Part shown: one piece after another, positions 32,501 to 43,000 of the stretch
How positions within the stretch are numbered: the stretch's first letter is position 1
Layout of the letters: each line of letters begins with the position of its first letter
Assembly: GCA_017506865.1 (NCBI GenBank)
Contig: JAFCMP010000131.1
Span: forward strand, 124,001-188,000
Direction of reading: 5' to 3'
Origin: Tribonema minus
Taxonomy: Eukaryota; Sar; Xanthophyceae; Tribonematales; Tribonemataceae
Length of the DNA: 64,000 bases
Program-made: the position numbers and the translations under genes
The notes under the pieces: generated by a model
Databases searched by the model: none
What the model saw: only the letters and a program-made list of their open reading frames with translations
What the model was told of the DNA's origin: nothing

Positions 32501-35500
32501 CGCCCCCGGTCACCAACGCTCAACTCCGCGCGGGTCGCCTTCTTACAGACCCCCCCTCTCCCCCCCCCCTGCCCCTGTTGTGGCAACTGTCATCAAATGC
32601 TCAGGTGGCCTTCTACGCGATGCTCAAGGAGCCGCTGGCGCCCTTCTACATTGCATACATACCAACCCACTGTTGCACCCCACGTCATCAACGCGCTCCG
32701 GTCCGCTCGAGTCGCCTTCTGAATACGTACCCCCCCCCCCCCCGCTTCCCCCTGCCCCCCCTGTTGTGGCCACTGTCATCAAACACTCCGCGCAGGTCTC
32801 CTTCTACGTCACATACATTTCAACCCTCTCTTGCGCCACATTACATATCAACCCCTCTCCCCCCCCCCCCTGCCCCCCTTGTTGTGGCAATTGTCATCAA
32901 CGCTCAGGTGGCCTTCTACGTGATGCGCAAGGAGCCGCTGGTGCCCTTCTACATTGCATACATACCAACCCACTGTTGCGCCCCACGTCATCAACGCGCT
33001 CCGCTCCTCTCGTTCGCCTTCTTTATCATCAAATACTTACCAACCCCCGCTCCCGTCATCAACGCTCCGCGCGCAGGTGGCCTTCTATGTGATGCTGAAG
33101 GAGCCGCTGGCGCCCTTCAAGCCCGTGCCCAAGTTCCTGTGCATCAAGGCAGTGCTGTTCCTGTCCTTCTGGCAGGGCGTCGTGGTGGCGGGGCTCGCAC
33201 GGCTCCACCTCATACACGCCATCGGCGGCTGGAGCAAGGAGAATGTGGAGACGGGGATTCAGGTGGGGCGTTTGTAGAATTTTGAGACCGTGTGCGTAAA
33301 CTTGCGGCGCGGAATGTCGAGACCGTGTGCATGCCTCATACGCGCCATCGGCGGTCGGAGCAACGAGAAAGTGGAGACGGGGATTCAGGTACTTTGATTG
33401 GCAAGTATTTACAGAATGTCGAGAGCGTGCGCGCGAACGTGCGCTGCGGACTGTCGAGATCGTTCACGTGAACATGGCGCTGATATTGATATGGGGTCGT
33501 GGTGGCGGGCCTAGCACCTGATACACGCCATCGGCGGCTGGAGCAAGGAGAACGTGGAGACGGGGATTCAGGTGGGGGTAGCAAAGTGTGGAATGTCGAG
33601 AGCGTGCCGTACGTGTAAACTTGCGCTGCGGAATGTCGAGACCGTGTGCGTACCTCATACGCGCCATCGGCGGCTGGAGCAAGGAGAACGTAGAAACTGG
33701 GAGTCAGGTAGGGGTAGGTAGGTATTGGTGGAATGTCGAGAGCGTGTCGTGCGTTTAAACTTGCGCTGCGGAATGTCGAGATCGTGCACGTAAACTTGGC
33801 GCCGATATTCATATGGGGTCGTGGTGGCGGGGCTCGTGCGGCTCCACCTCATACACGCCATCGGCGGCTGGAGCAAGGAGAAGGTGGAGACGGGCGTTCA
33901 GGTAGGTGGGGGGCTTTTGTGCTTCAGAGTAGCGGTACAGTGGAGTCGTTCACGTGTAGGCATGTTGGTAGAAGTAGGTAGAAGTATACTTCAGAAGTAT
34001 TCCTTTTTTTTAAGTATGCACATACAGAACACAATTTGTCGAGAACATTCGCGTAGGCGTGCGCCGCGGAATGTCGAGACCGCGTGCGTAAACGCGGCGC
34101 CGGTATTGCAGTGAGCTGAATCAGACTCGGAATGTTGAGAGCGTGCGCGTGGTGAGCTTGGCGCCGACGCAGTTCACTTGAACCCGTCGAGAGTTCAATC
34201 GAACGTGCCGCGGAATGTCGAGATCGTGCGCGTAAACTTGGCGCCGATATCGCAGTGAATTCGCTCGGAAGGAGACGGACATTCAGGTTGGTGAGGGCGG
34301 CTCTGTAAAATGTGTTGAGAGAGTGCGCACGTGGTCAGCTTGGCGTCGATGGAGTTCACTTGAACCTGCAGGGAGTTTACTTGAACTTGCTGGGAGTTCA
34401 CCTGGACTTGGCGGAAGCTCATCCCCCATGTGCTTGGAGTTTGAATCTGCGGGAAGTGCACTTGTGTTGCTGGGAGTTCATGCGAGCTTCTGCCGAGACT
34501 TCACCGTTGCGCGCCGCCTGTTTCAGCGTGAAAGAGGCTCACGCTTCGTATCATGATTGACAGCTGTATGTAAAATGCCGACCTCTGCATGGTGGGCTGA
34601 CCACTGGAGCATTGCGGACGCCATCTGCCACGTGTCCGTCGCGCTGCTAATCTCCCTAAACAGTTGTTTTCAATAGCACTGCACATCTCAGTTCTGCCTT
34701 GGTTTATCTGCACTCACACACACACGCCTCCGTGTCAAAGTTCGCAACATGCCACCCTCCGCTCACGGCTATTACCCCCCCCCCCCCCTTCCCCCCTCGT
34801 CCCGCCCCCCCCCCTCCCCCCCCCCCCCCCCTCCAGGATCTTCTCATCTGCACGGAGATGGCCATTGTGGCCACGGCGCACACCATCGCGTTCCCCGTGG
34901 GGCCGTACGTGGGCGGCGCCGCGCGACACTCCGGGCACATCCTGGAGGACCACTTTGCACACCACTGCGCCGTGCGCGACTTCAACGAGGTCATGCCGGT
35001 GCTGCTGCCGTCGAGGTGAGCGCGCAGTGGACGTGTACAGTACAGACCGTATAAGTCTTGATACATTATGTACTAAACACGCTTAATATGCTCTAAGTAT
35101 CGTGTTACATACCGTTGCACCACTGCGCCGGCGCGCCTTCAACGAGGTCATGCCGGTGCTGCTGCCGTCGAGGTGAGAGTGCGTACAGTACATACCGTAT
35201 AAGAGTTGTGGTACATACCATTGCACCACTACGCCGTGCACGACTTCAATGAGGTCATGCCGGTACTGCTGCCGTCGAGGTGAGCGCGCGTTGGATGTGT
35301 ACAGTACATATAATGGCCTTCTGCACTTACGCGCGTTCAAGAGCACTGTCACTGGTTGCTGAATCTCCTGTGTTGGGCTACCAGCTGGAGCTGGCCTACG
35401 GAACACGTGAGAGCTTTCCATGCTGAACTCCCATGCCTCGCTGATAAGCTTGCACACACACACAGAAGTCTTTTGGTTCCTGTGGGTATGGTGGCACTAT

Positions 35501-36232
35501 TTGACTCGTGGCCAGTTGCTGCAGCAGCGACGACCACGGTTATTGCTGGAAGGCACTGGCGGCTGACCACACCTTTTCACCTGCAGCTCTACGATCTTTT
35601 GAATCGTTTCCATGAATCATTTTTACGCTACAAACTGGCCATGGGCAGTGTGCGCGCGGCACTGACCCCCCCCCCCCCCCCCCCCCCCCATGCGTCCATG
35701 GCGCTGCAGCTTCTGCGGTTGGGCCTCGCGACCATCTCTGTGCGCCCGCCGCGCAGAGTAGAGGAGACCTATGGCAGTTGTGATCATGAATATCAACATA
35801 CACACACTATACTTTTTCTATTGGCTCTTTGCACCATGGCTGCAGGTGATGTGTGTGCTCTGCTGACCCCTGCCCCCCCTTTACCCCCCCCCCCCCCAAT
35901 GCTCTGCTGATACGCCCCCTCCCCCCCCCCCCCCCCCCCCCTGCACACGCAACAGCTTCCGGCCGGGCCCCGCGACCATCTCCGTGCGCCTGCCGCGTGG
36001 CGAGGAGGAGGGCTACCGCGTCGAAGAGAGCCCTGCGCGCAACGGCAGAGAACCCTTTCTCAAGAGCGAGTTTAGCTGGCGCGTGCTGCACGGCGACCGC
36101 GGCGACGCGTGGGGCGGCGTCGGCACGGAGGAGGCGGGGCTCGGCGCGCTGCGCGCGAGCCTGCTGGGCATGCGCGGCGACGGCGGCGAGGACGGCGACG
36201 GCGGCGAGGAGCGCGATGATGCAGAGGGATGA
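29577..36232 (+). CDS. TMEM184/DUF300 (LAZ1-like) multi-pass membrane protein
   Basis: Six exons: 29577-29765, 30138-30373, 31673-31817, 33077-33262, 34837-35015, 35956-36232; 403 aa, phases agree. The family (human TMEM184A-C, plant LAZ1) is a seven-helix membrane protein of endomembranes, related to the Ost-alpha transporter subunit. Seen here: helix 1 IAWVVAGLFSLAALLISVHL; ILWMVPIYAVSSWLGLRF; RDCYEGYALYLFLALMVAYL; GRFKEGDFDPRKGW; KFLCIKAVLFLSFWQGVVVA; DLLICTEMAIVATAHTIAFP; PY and DFNEV before an acidic Gly-rich tail (GGEDGDGGEERDD). An in-frame ATG at 29538 would add 13 residues. Each of introns 2-5 holds copies of a bordering splice junction; intron 1 does not. Confidence 0.9.
30511..30805 (+). 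repeat. Donor-junction copy in TMEM184 intron 2
   Basis: AAGCTCGGTACGCTGCAGTA then CAGGTATGT at 30514-30546 copies the exon 2 end. The intervening GATGGCTGGCTCTCAG...GACACAAGCCGC block (30405 and 30670) is also repeated. Confidence 0.8.
30575..30672 (-). repeat. Dispersed ~250-bp repeat, partial inverted copy D
   Basis: Reverse complement matches the second half of the 19165 copy, including GCAGCAGCGGCGGCCACGG, TTTGACGGCCAACCACACC and TAGAGCTCTAC. Confidence 0.7.
31480..31600 (+). repeat. Acceptor-junction copy before TMEM184 exon 3
   Basis: CGCGCAGCGTGATCAAGCCC with TCGTGCGCCACGATGGCGCT copies the acceptor and start of exon 3 at 31673, with about 100 nt of shared upstream intron (ACTCGTGCATG, CCCTAATGCA). 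Confidence 0.85.
31949..32245 (+). repeat. Donor-junction array after TMEM184 exon 3
   Basis: GTGGCCTTCTACAGCCTG then GTGCGT recurs at about 31953-31976, 32077-32100 and (shortened) 32214-32236, each preceded by CGCAG. Spacing is about 120-135 nt. The exon-derived core is nearly invariant while the spacers differ. Confidence 0.88.
32455..32960 (+). repeat. Acceptor-junction array before TMEM184 exon 4
   Basis: CAGGTGGCCTTCTACG and AAGGAGCCGCTGG copy the exon 4 start at about 32604 and 32908; two more decayed copies (CGCGCAGGTCGCTATCTACG, CGCAGGTCTCCTTCTACG) lie at about 32458 and 32790. Shared pyrimidine-rich intron flank is duplicated with them. Confidence 0.87.
33331..34300 (+). repeat. 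Donor-junction array after TMEM184 exon 4
   Basis: The exon 4 end (CGCCATCGGCGGCTGGAGCA, GTGGAGACGGGGATTCAG) plus GGTGG recurs at about 33341, 33526, 33658 and 33856, and as a decayed copy near 34268. The flank GGAATGTCGAGA...GTGCGTAAAC repeats with it. Confidence 0.88.
35105..35290 (+). repeat. Donor-junction array after TMEM184 exon 5
   Basis: TTCAACGAGGTCATGCCGGT plus GCTGCTGCCGTCGAG and GTGAG appear at 35139-35177 and 35241-35285 in addition to the real donor at 35016. Confidence 0.88.
35366..35630 (+). repeat. Dispersed ~250-bp repeat, copy C
   Basis: Ordered match to the 19165 copy from CTCCTGTGTTGGGCTACCAG through ATCGTTTCCATGAATC. It lies in TMEM184 intron 5. Confidence 0.78.
35690..35765 (+). 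repeat. Acceptor-junction copy before TMEM184 exon 6
   Basis: GCAGCTTCTGCGGTTGGGCC then TCGCGACCATCTCTGTGCGC copies the exon 6 start at 35956. Both are preceded by a long C tract (about 20 C at 35668 and again before 35941). Confidence 0.8.
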
Positions 36233-38352
36233 TGCGGAGGGGCGATGAGGAAGTGCGCGGCGGCAGCAGCGGCGGCAGCCGCTGTTGTTGCAACGGCGAT
36301 GGCGGCGAGATCGGCGGCGGCGGTGGTGTCAGCAGCAGCAGCAGCAGCAGCGTCAGAACACCGACTCTCAGCAGGGCACGCAGCTGCCGCATGTGCGTGT
36401 CGGAAGCTGCCTGTGGCGTGGCGGCAGCGTGTGGGCTTGAGTGCGGCGAACGCCCGGGCACAGATGGCGTTTTGCAGATTGCGACTCGAACGAATGGACG
36501 GCGACGATGCGCGCCGCCACCAGAGTTCCTCGCGCGACGTTACTACACCGCTGTGTGAACGGCCGCCACGCGGCACCACAACGAGCATCGATCGTGCTTC
36601 AGGCTCTGGCTTTAGAGACGTCGGCGCAGCTGGTGCGGCACTCAATCTTCCGCGCCAGAGCGCCGCCGCCACTGTGACAGCGAGCCCGGCACACCCTTGT
36701 TTCACCGCGCAACATCCTGGGCCACTGCGCATCGTTGCGGCGGCGGCACGCGCTGGTCATGTGGGTACTACATGGCAAAGGGCGGCGAGCGCTGCTGCCC
36801 TTGCGAGTCCAGCGACACTGCGCCAGACATCACCCACATATATGCTGCGCCGTGCACAAACTTGCGCACTGGGAGCTGGCAGCGCCCATTCTTCAGCTCG
36901 TGTGATGCCGGGCAGCAGTCGCCGCGTGATCTCCGCGCATCGAGGCTCTGTAAAAACCCAGCCATTTCCAGCTCATATACATAGTTGTGCAGGTGCCAGC
37001 CTACATTCGCACTCACTCCGCATGAAGGTCATGTCGTTGCTCAGAGCCGCTGTAAGGGGGGGGGAGGGGGGTGCCCCACTGCCACACGTGTAGATGGTAG
37101 TGGCTGAGGCGCAGTGCGCCGGACGCGTCTGTATCACGCAAGGCACTGTGACGGGTATGCTTGATGCCCGATTCCTGTGTGTAAGGCTTGTAAATAGCTT
37201 GCCACATAGACTTCCACTGCCCCAGTCCTCACTATGACACCTTGGTTGCCTACACTGCTGGCGGTTTTGTTGATTTGGTGCTGCTTGCTGCTTTTGCAAA
37301 CTTGTGCAACATGTGCTTGAAATGTGTGCAGGCAACTCAAACAGTTACTGCAAGTATGATGGTACAGTCCATATGACTGGGATGCATTGCATGCGGTATG
37401 CAAACCATACACCGCAGGAACGAAAGTTTGGTCTACACTGTCCGCAAAGCATTGCGTATGCGCTCAAGTCAGGGCGAATATCATGCTGCTGGCAGTCCAA
37501 AGGCGCATGTTGGCGATGATGACGTGGTAGTATGAGGCTGATTACGGTCGAGTGGCATGCCACTGTAGCGATGTGCCGCCTATGTGTCCGACATGCAATT
37601 GCCAAATGTTTTAGGGCCAGTTGCCTTGCATCTGCTGCCTGCCTGCGCTGGGCAGCTGTGGTTTTGAAGCATATGGCGAGGGACGGCAAGGATACACTGC
37701 GCACTGCGCACTTCTCTCGATCCGCAGTGATGTGTGCAGATGTTTTACGCACTGTGGATGTACTGGGACACAGACACTGCCTAAGCGCGCCAGGCCGACG
37801 CTGCGTCCTTTGGCAGACCACTTCAGTAACGAGGTGTGATTATTGCGAGCGCACTTCACAATTGCACAAGACACCCGGCCTCCCTTGGGGCCTTTGCACA
37901 TGCTAGTCTACTCTGTACGCCAGATTTACTGTCCCGTTACGTCTCCATCCACGCCACCCATAAACTGCACAGTGTTGCACGCTGACGTTTGGAACCAGCC
38001 GTCAAAAAGTGCTGCAGAGTATGCCAGCACTCGCCATGCGCTCAGGTCTTGGTATGCAATGGCAACGTCTACCGCACCACGTCACAGCGCGATTCTCTCC
38101 CAATTCTGAACTACTGGAAACGTATGCTCCACATCGAACAATCTTGAAAATCAGGCCGGGCATCAACATCACACTCTGACAGTCGTACGCTTCATCAAGG
38201 GGCAGCAACCGCGGTGCGTCAACTCACGACTCAGGCGCCCTCCAGCACGCCGTTCAGCGCATTCAGGAGGTGCGGGTGGTGGCGCACGACGACGCCCGCC
38301 GCGGCCGCAGCGTAGCGCGCATCACTCTCCGCTATGTCCTCCATCGCGCTAA
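36233..38352. other. Intergenic; no gene recognised
   Basis: An Ala-rich frame of 282 codons starts 12 nt after the TMEM184 stop (36245-37093), but it reads like GC-rich 3' UTR translated by chance (GCGGC runs). The rest (37.1-38.3 kb) has short frames only and no repeats that I can pair elsewhere. Confidence 0.4.
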
Positions 38353-39644
38353 TCAGAACATAAAATCATTCGACCCCGCATCCCAATCCGCCACGGGCAC
38401 CGGCTGCCCCAGAAACCAGTCGAGGTGCACGAGGTCCTTCGCGGCGAGCCAAATGGCGGAGTTGAAGTCGAACTGCAAGTGACGCACCACGGCTCCGCAG
38501 AACCTGGGGTCGCGCGCGATCGCGACGGACGTGTTTCTCGCGGCGATCGCCGCGACGGCGTCCGCGGTGAACACCTCCGGCCACGTCGCGTGCGCAAACA
38601 GGCACGTTTCCGGATCATCGAGGCAAAACGCCACATTTGCAACGGCGCCGGCGTGCGCGGCGGCGGCAGCGCTCAGGCTCGGCACCGTGGCGGCGACCGC
38701 GCGCCGCACGGCGACGTCGCCCGCGAGCACCGCGGCGGCGACGGCGCTGTCGAAGTCGAAGTCGGCGGCGTCTGTCCTAGCGAAGTGTCATGCCCACAGG
38801 CGCAGGTGTGATCTGTCAATAGCGTCCAGCGCGCTCTGCGCGTGGTTCCACGCGTGGTCGCGCGGCGCCCACGGCTCGGCCCACGCGGCGACGGTGTCGG
38901 AGCCCTGCTCCGCGGCGCGCAGCGCGATCGCCCGCATAGCACGACTCCGGCAGCGGGACTGCGGCTTCCTCGAGGGTCTGGAGCACGCCGACTCTGTCGC
39001 CGGCGACGGCGCCGGCGATGAGGGCGTCGACGCCGCCGCGCACGCGCCTGACGTCGCGGATGAGCAGCCGCACGGCGTCTTCGTGAGCCCATCTACCCAT
39101 CGCTCTGCACAGCGGTAGAGTTCGGTGGGAGGCCCACGCCCACTGCAGCCGGTTCAAGTGCTTGGCCGCCTCCGCATGGGCTGTAATGCGGTCATGCGCG
39201 GCTGAGGCCCTGCGCCACAGCTTCGAGACGCCTCCGTGGAACAGAAACTGCTGCGGGCCGGCGTAGTCCAGCACCTGGGAGACGCGCGATGATATTGAGT
39301 TGCCGGATACGTCGTGGCACAGCAGAGTAGCACTGCACGTGTTGCAAAGCCATGTGTCAGCCCATGTATGGAGACGTTTGCTGTTGTCGCAGTTGAAGTG
39401 CGAGCAGGTTCTGCTGCGCGCATTACGTTTAAGGTACGTTCAAGATTTGCATGACAAAGTAGTACAGCACCTGGGACACGATGCTGGGGTTCTGCAGGGG
39501 AGGGGTGTCGTATGTGGGCGGAGATGTGTCAAGCATTCCCATCTCCAGCTGCGATTGGCCGTGTCCTGCGGAGGAGGCACACCGTGGACCAGTGCCCGAT
39601 GAAGCGAAGTGCCTCGTGACAGGCACAACGGCGCTCTTGCTCAC
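38353..39644 (-). pseudogene. F-box/ankyrin-type stramenopile family gene, interrupted by one frameshift and one stop
   Basis: Exon 1 39644-39471 ends NPSIVSQ; exon 2 from 39274 begins VLDYAGPQQFLFHGGVSKLW, the box I associate with large ankyrin-like families of brown algae and relatives. The frame then shifts near 38930-38950 (between LPESCYA and MRAIALRAAEQ) and meets a single TGA at 38788-38790 (LRLWA, stop, HFARTDAADFDFD), but is otherwise open to the end near 38353 (LVHLDWFLGQPVPVADWDAG). With both lesions ignored it would be about 360 residues. Two isolated lesions in an otherwise well-kept frame mean a young pseudogene or sequence errors. Exon 1 has no upstream ATG context that confirms the start. 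The intron's first bases copy the start of exon 2 (GTGCTGTACTAC against GTGCTGGACTAC). Confidence 0.6.
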
Positions 39645-40085
39645 TACGCAGTCGAAGATGCGGCCAGTTTTTTGCAGCAGCTAATCATGCACGCCAGACT
39701 TGTTGAATCTAAGGCATTGGTACAATCCTGATGCTGAAGCATAGCTGGTGATGTGTCGATATTGAGCAGCCGACATGAGTACATCATGCGCGTGAACGAC
39801 AAACGCCGTACATCGCAGGCGAGACTTGCTATGAGCCTGCATTGTTGATTGATTACCAGCAGCTCCATCGCGTCAGCCATCAATCGCTTGGCAGTGCCAC
39901 TGCGCTCACCTTGTCGCCAAGCCTGGCAGCTGGTTCGTTGATAGGATGCAGTCCTTCGGTCACGTGACCAAAAGCATTGAGGAGGCAATACCTACGGTAC
40001 TTTCAAAACCTGAATAAAAAGGTGTGTGAGAAGAGTGAGCAGTAAGAGAAGCAGGCGGTGTGTGTGTGCTAGTCAAGTCTCTGCC
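39645..40085. other. Intergenic between divergent genes
   Basis: 440 bp between the minus-strand F-box-type pseudogene and the plus-strand SUMO-BTB gene. AT-richer, no open frame of note; presumably promoter sequence. Confidence 0.4.
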
Positions 40086-43000
40086 ATGGCGCAAAACCAG
40101 GGTAACAATGGAGGCAACAACGGCAATGCTGCTCGCCCCAGGCACCAAGTGAACCAGCACATCGAGTTCATCGTGAAGGTGATCCTCTCGACATCGCCAT
40201 TGCAGCCGGCGTGGAGCATGACTGTATTTTGGAAGTGCTCATAGATGACGTTACTGCTGGTCGCACAGTCTGAGGGCTGTAAAAGGTTAACCTGTTTTGC
40301 ACCTCCCAGATTAACGTATTTGAAGTTGGCCATCGCCATTTTTATGCGCTGCAAGCGCATCTGCGCTGAGTGTGTTCATCGATACGTGGTGAATATCGTG
40401 TCGTAAGCGCTCATAAGACTTCCCAGCGAGCCTGAACCTGTTGCGACGAGAGCATTCGGCCGCCAGTGACCTGGCAGCTTCAGGTTGAAGTGCGCGATAG
40501 CCGGGCCGGGCCGGGCCGGCAAGCAGGCTTTTTTCAGGTTTCGCCGCATATCCCTCATGGCTGACGTACCAAACAGGAGCGGCATTTCCCCCGGAAAAAG
40601 ATGAGCAGCTTGACCTCAATTATGGTTGTCCTCAACTTTGCCTCTGATTCCATGTCTTCACTGCGCTGCTGGCAGTCAGGCCTCCGCTTCTGTACAGCAT
40701 CCACATTCAGTGGCTGCTGTCGCTGCATCGCCCCCGCCCCCCACCCCTCCTACTGAATCTCTCACCACCTTCCTCTGCGCACTCAAGATGTCTGTCGTAA
40801 GGCAGCGGAGGACCTGAAATTCCAAGAGCAAAGGCGAGCTCAGCAGCTGCCGTCACTCCCGCGGTGCTCGTGCTACGCGTTGCTCCTGCCCCCTCCCACT
40901 GACCTCCCCCCATGCCGCACACGCGCATCCCGACGCGCAGGCAGCGGAGGACCTGATCCTGGAGGGCAAGGAGAGGACGGTGACGCGCGTGCAGGCGGGC
41001 ACGCCCTATACGTGCCTCATGCTCAAGAACCAGCGCTTCTCCAGCCTGTTCCGCCACTACGCCAAGATCCACGGGCTCAAGAAGGAGGACCTGACGTACT
41101 TCTTCACGGAGGGCCTGCGCAACGAGGTGAGCGCTGCCGCTTTCAGCGCCGTGCGCCGCGCGCTCGTGACAAGCGCGTCGACGAGCAGCATCGTACGTGA
41201 ACGCGCGGTGCGGCGCGCGCGCGCGTGTGCGAGTCAACCGCGTGAGGAGACCGCGGCGGCGGGGCGCTGATCTGATTCACACGCGTTGGTCAACACGGTT
41301 TTCATTTAAAGTCCTGCGTACGCGTTGGGGCGTCCTCAGGTGGACGAGCGGTCCACTTTGGGCTTGTGCTGTCAGCCGCGCTCACATCGAGTGCGCTGCG
41401 CGCGAGCCACTTGTCATGACCGCTCCTCAGATCTGCGCACGCTGCGACAGACAGCGGTCATCTGAGGCCGTGCACAGCGTCACGCGCACTGTGCCCTCGT
41501 CGCAAGCACACCCCCGTGGTATTGTCGTCCGGTCTGCGTAGGCGCACAGCTCTCCACGACGCCGTCGGCGCTGGCGGGCACCCCATGGCCTTGCACTACA
41601 TGCTCAATCACAGCCCGTAAAGATGCTATGTGCGTCAATGATGCCATTTAATCGACAGCAAGCACTCAGAGAGAGGCCTTGCATACGTCCTCATCTACAT
41701 ACTGCGTCCATGGCCTCGCATAGGTGCTCAATTACCACCTGCAAGTACATGCTAAAGGAGTCGATGATGCCATCATACCATCACTGGTAGCAGCAACTCA
41801 ATCAAGTCCGGTCACGCGCCGCCGCCGCATGACACCCACTCCATGGCCTTGCTTATGTAGCCGCTCAACTACAAGCTGTAAAGGTGCCAGAGGAGTCGAT
41901 GATGTCATCAAGACCATTCGCTGGCAGCAGCAACTTGCGAGCGCCGGTCACGCGCCGCCGACGTCGCAGGACACCCGAAACCGCTCAGAAAACAAGAGCA
42001 GATCTGAGCTGAACCGTTACGCTTGACAAAATACATGTTTGATTCCGGCGCCTGTGCAAAAATCATCAAGTATATGACTCAATGATTCCATCATACCATC
42101 ACCGGTGGCGGTAACTTATGAGCGCCGGCCACGCTGCGCCGCCGTTGCAGGACACCCCGGAGTCCGTGTACCTGCAGGCGCGCGACGAGATCATTGTGAA
42201 GCGGCGCCGCCTCAAGTCCGCCACGGAGGACGCGGACGCGGGCGAGGACGAGGGCATCGCCAAGGACCGATACATCGCCAACGTGAGTTGTGTTCATGTG
42301 CGCTTTCGCCTTCCTTGAGCACTGCAAAGGACAGATACATGGCTGACGTGAGTGCGAGCGAGGGATGTGAGCGTCGCCAAGGACCGATGCGTCGCCAACG
42401 TGAGTGCGTGTTCGCGCGCGCTTCGCTGGTCTTTCGAGGATGGGTTGCAGGCCCCGCTTTCACACTTTCGTTCAGACTGCAGCCAGGGCTGCGTCCGAAC
42501 GCTCATTCATCTTGCGTGAGCGGAGGACGCCGGTGAGGAGCGAGGGCGTCGCCAAGGACAGATGCATCGCCAACGTGAGTGTGTCTGTGCGCGCTTCGCT
42601 GATCTTTCTGGGTTGTGGGCCCCGCTTTCACGCTTTCGTTCAGACTGCGACCAGGGCTGCGTCCGAACGCTGATTCACATTGCGTGAGCGGAGGACGCGG
42701 GCGAGGGAGTGAGGGATAGATGGCCAACGTGGGTGTGTTTGTGCGCACTTCCGCCGGTCTTTGACGGACAGTTCAAGATGCGCGTGGGCCGTTGGAGTGA
42801 ACCTTAGTCACTCCGATCGGTGACTCGCATTGCGCGAGCGGAGATGTACGAGCGGAGTCCGCGGGCGAGGACGTGGGCGTCGCTGAGGACAGGTGCATCG
42901 CCAAAGCGAGTATGCTCGTGCGCAACGCGCTGGTCCTTGAAGTGTTTTTCTGGGCGCCGCTTCCGTGCTCGAGACCCCGCTTTCACGCTTTCGTTCGCAC

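Noticed and set aside
36245..37093. 282-codon Ala-rich frame directly after TMEM184
   Set aside because: Starts 12 nt past the stop, composition follows GCGGC repeats, no conserved motif; more likely 3' UTR read by chance.
38788..38790. TGA as selenocysteine in the F-box/ankyrin-type gene
   Set aside because: The family has no selenoprotein history known to me, no SECIS hairpin is evident, and a frameshift is also present nearby.
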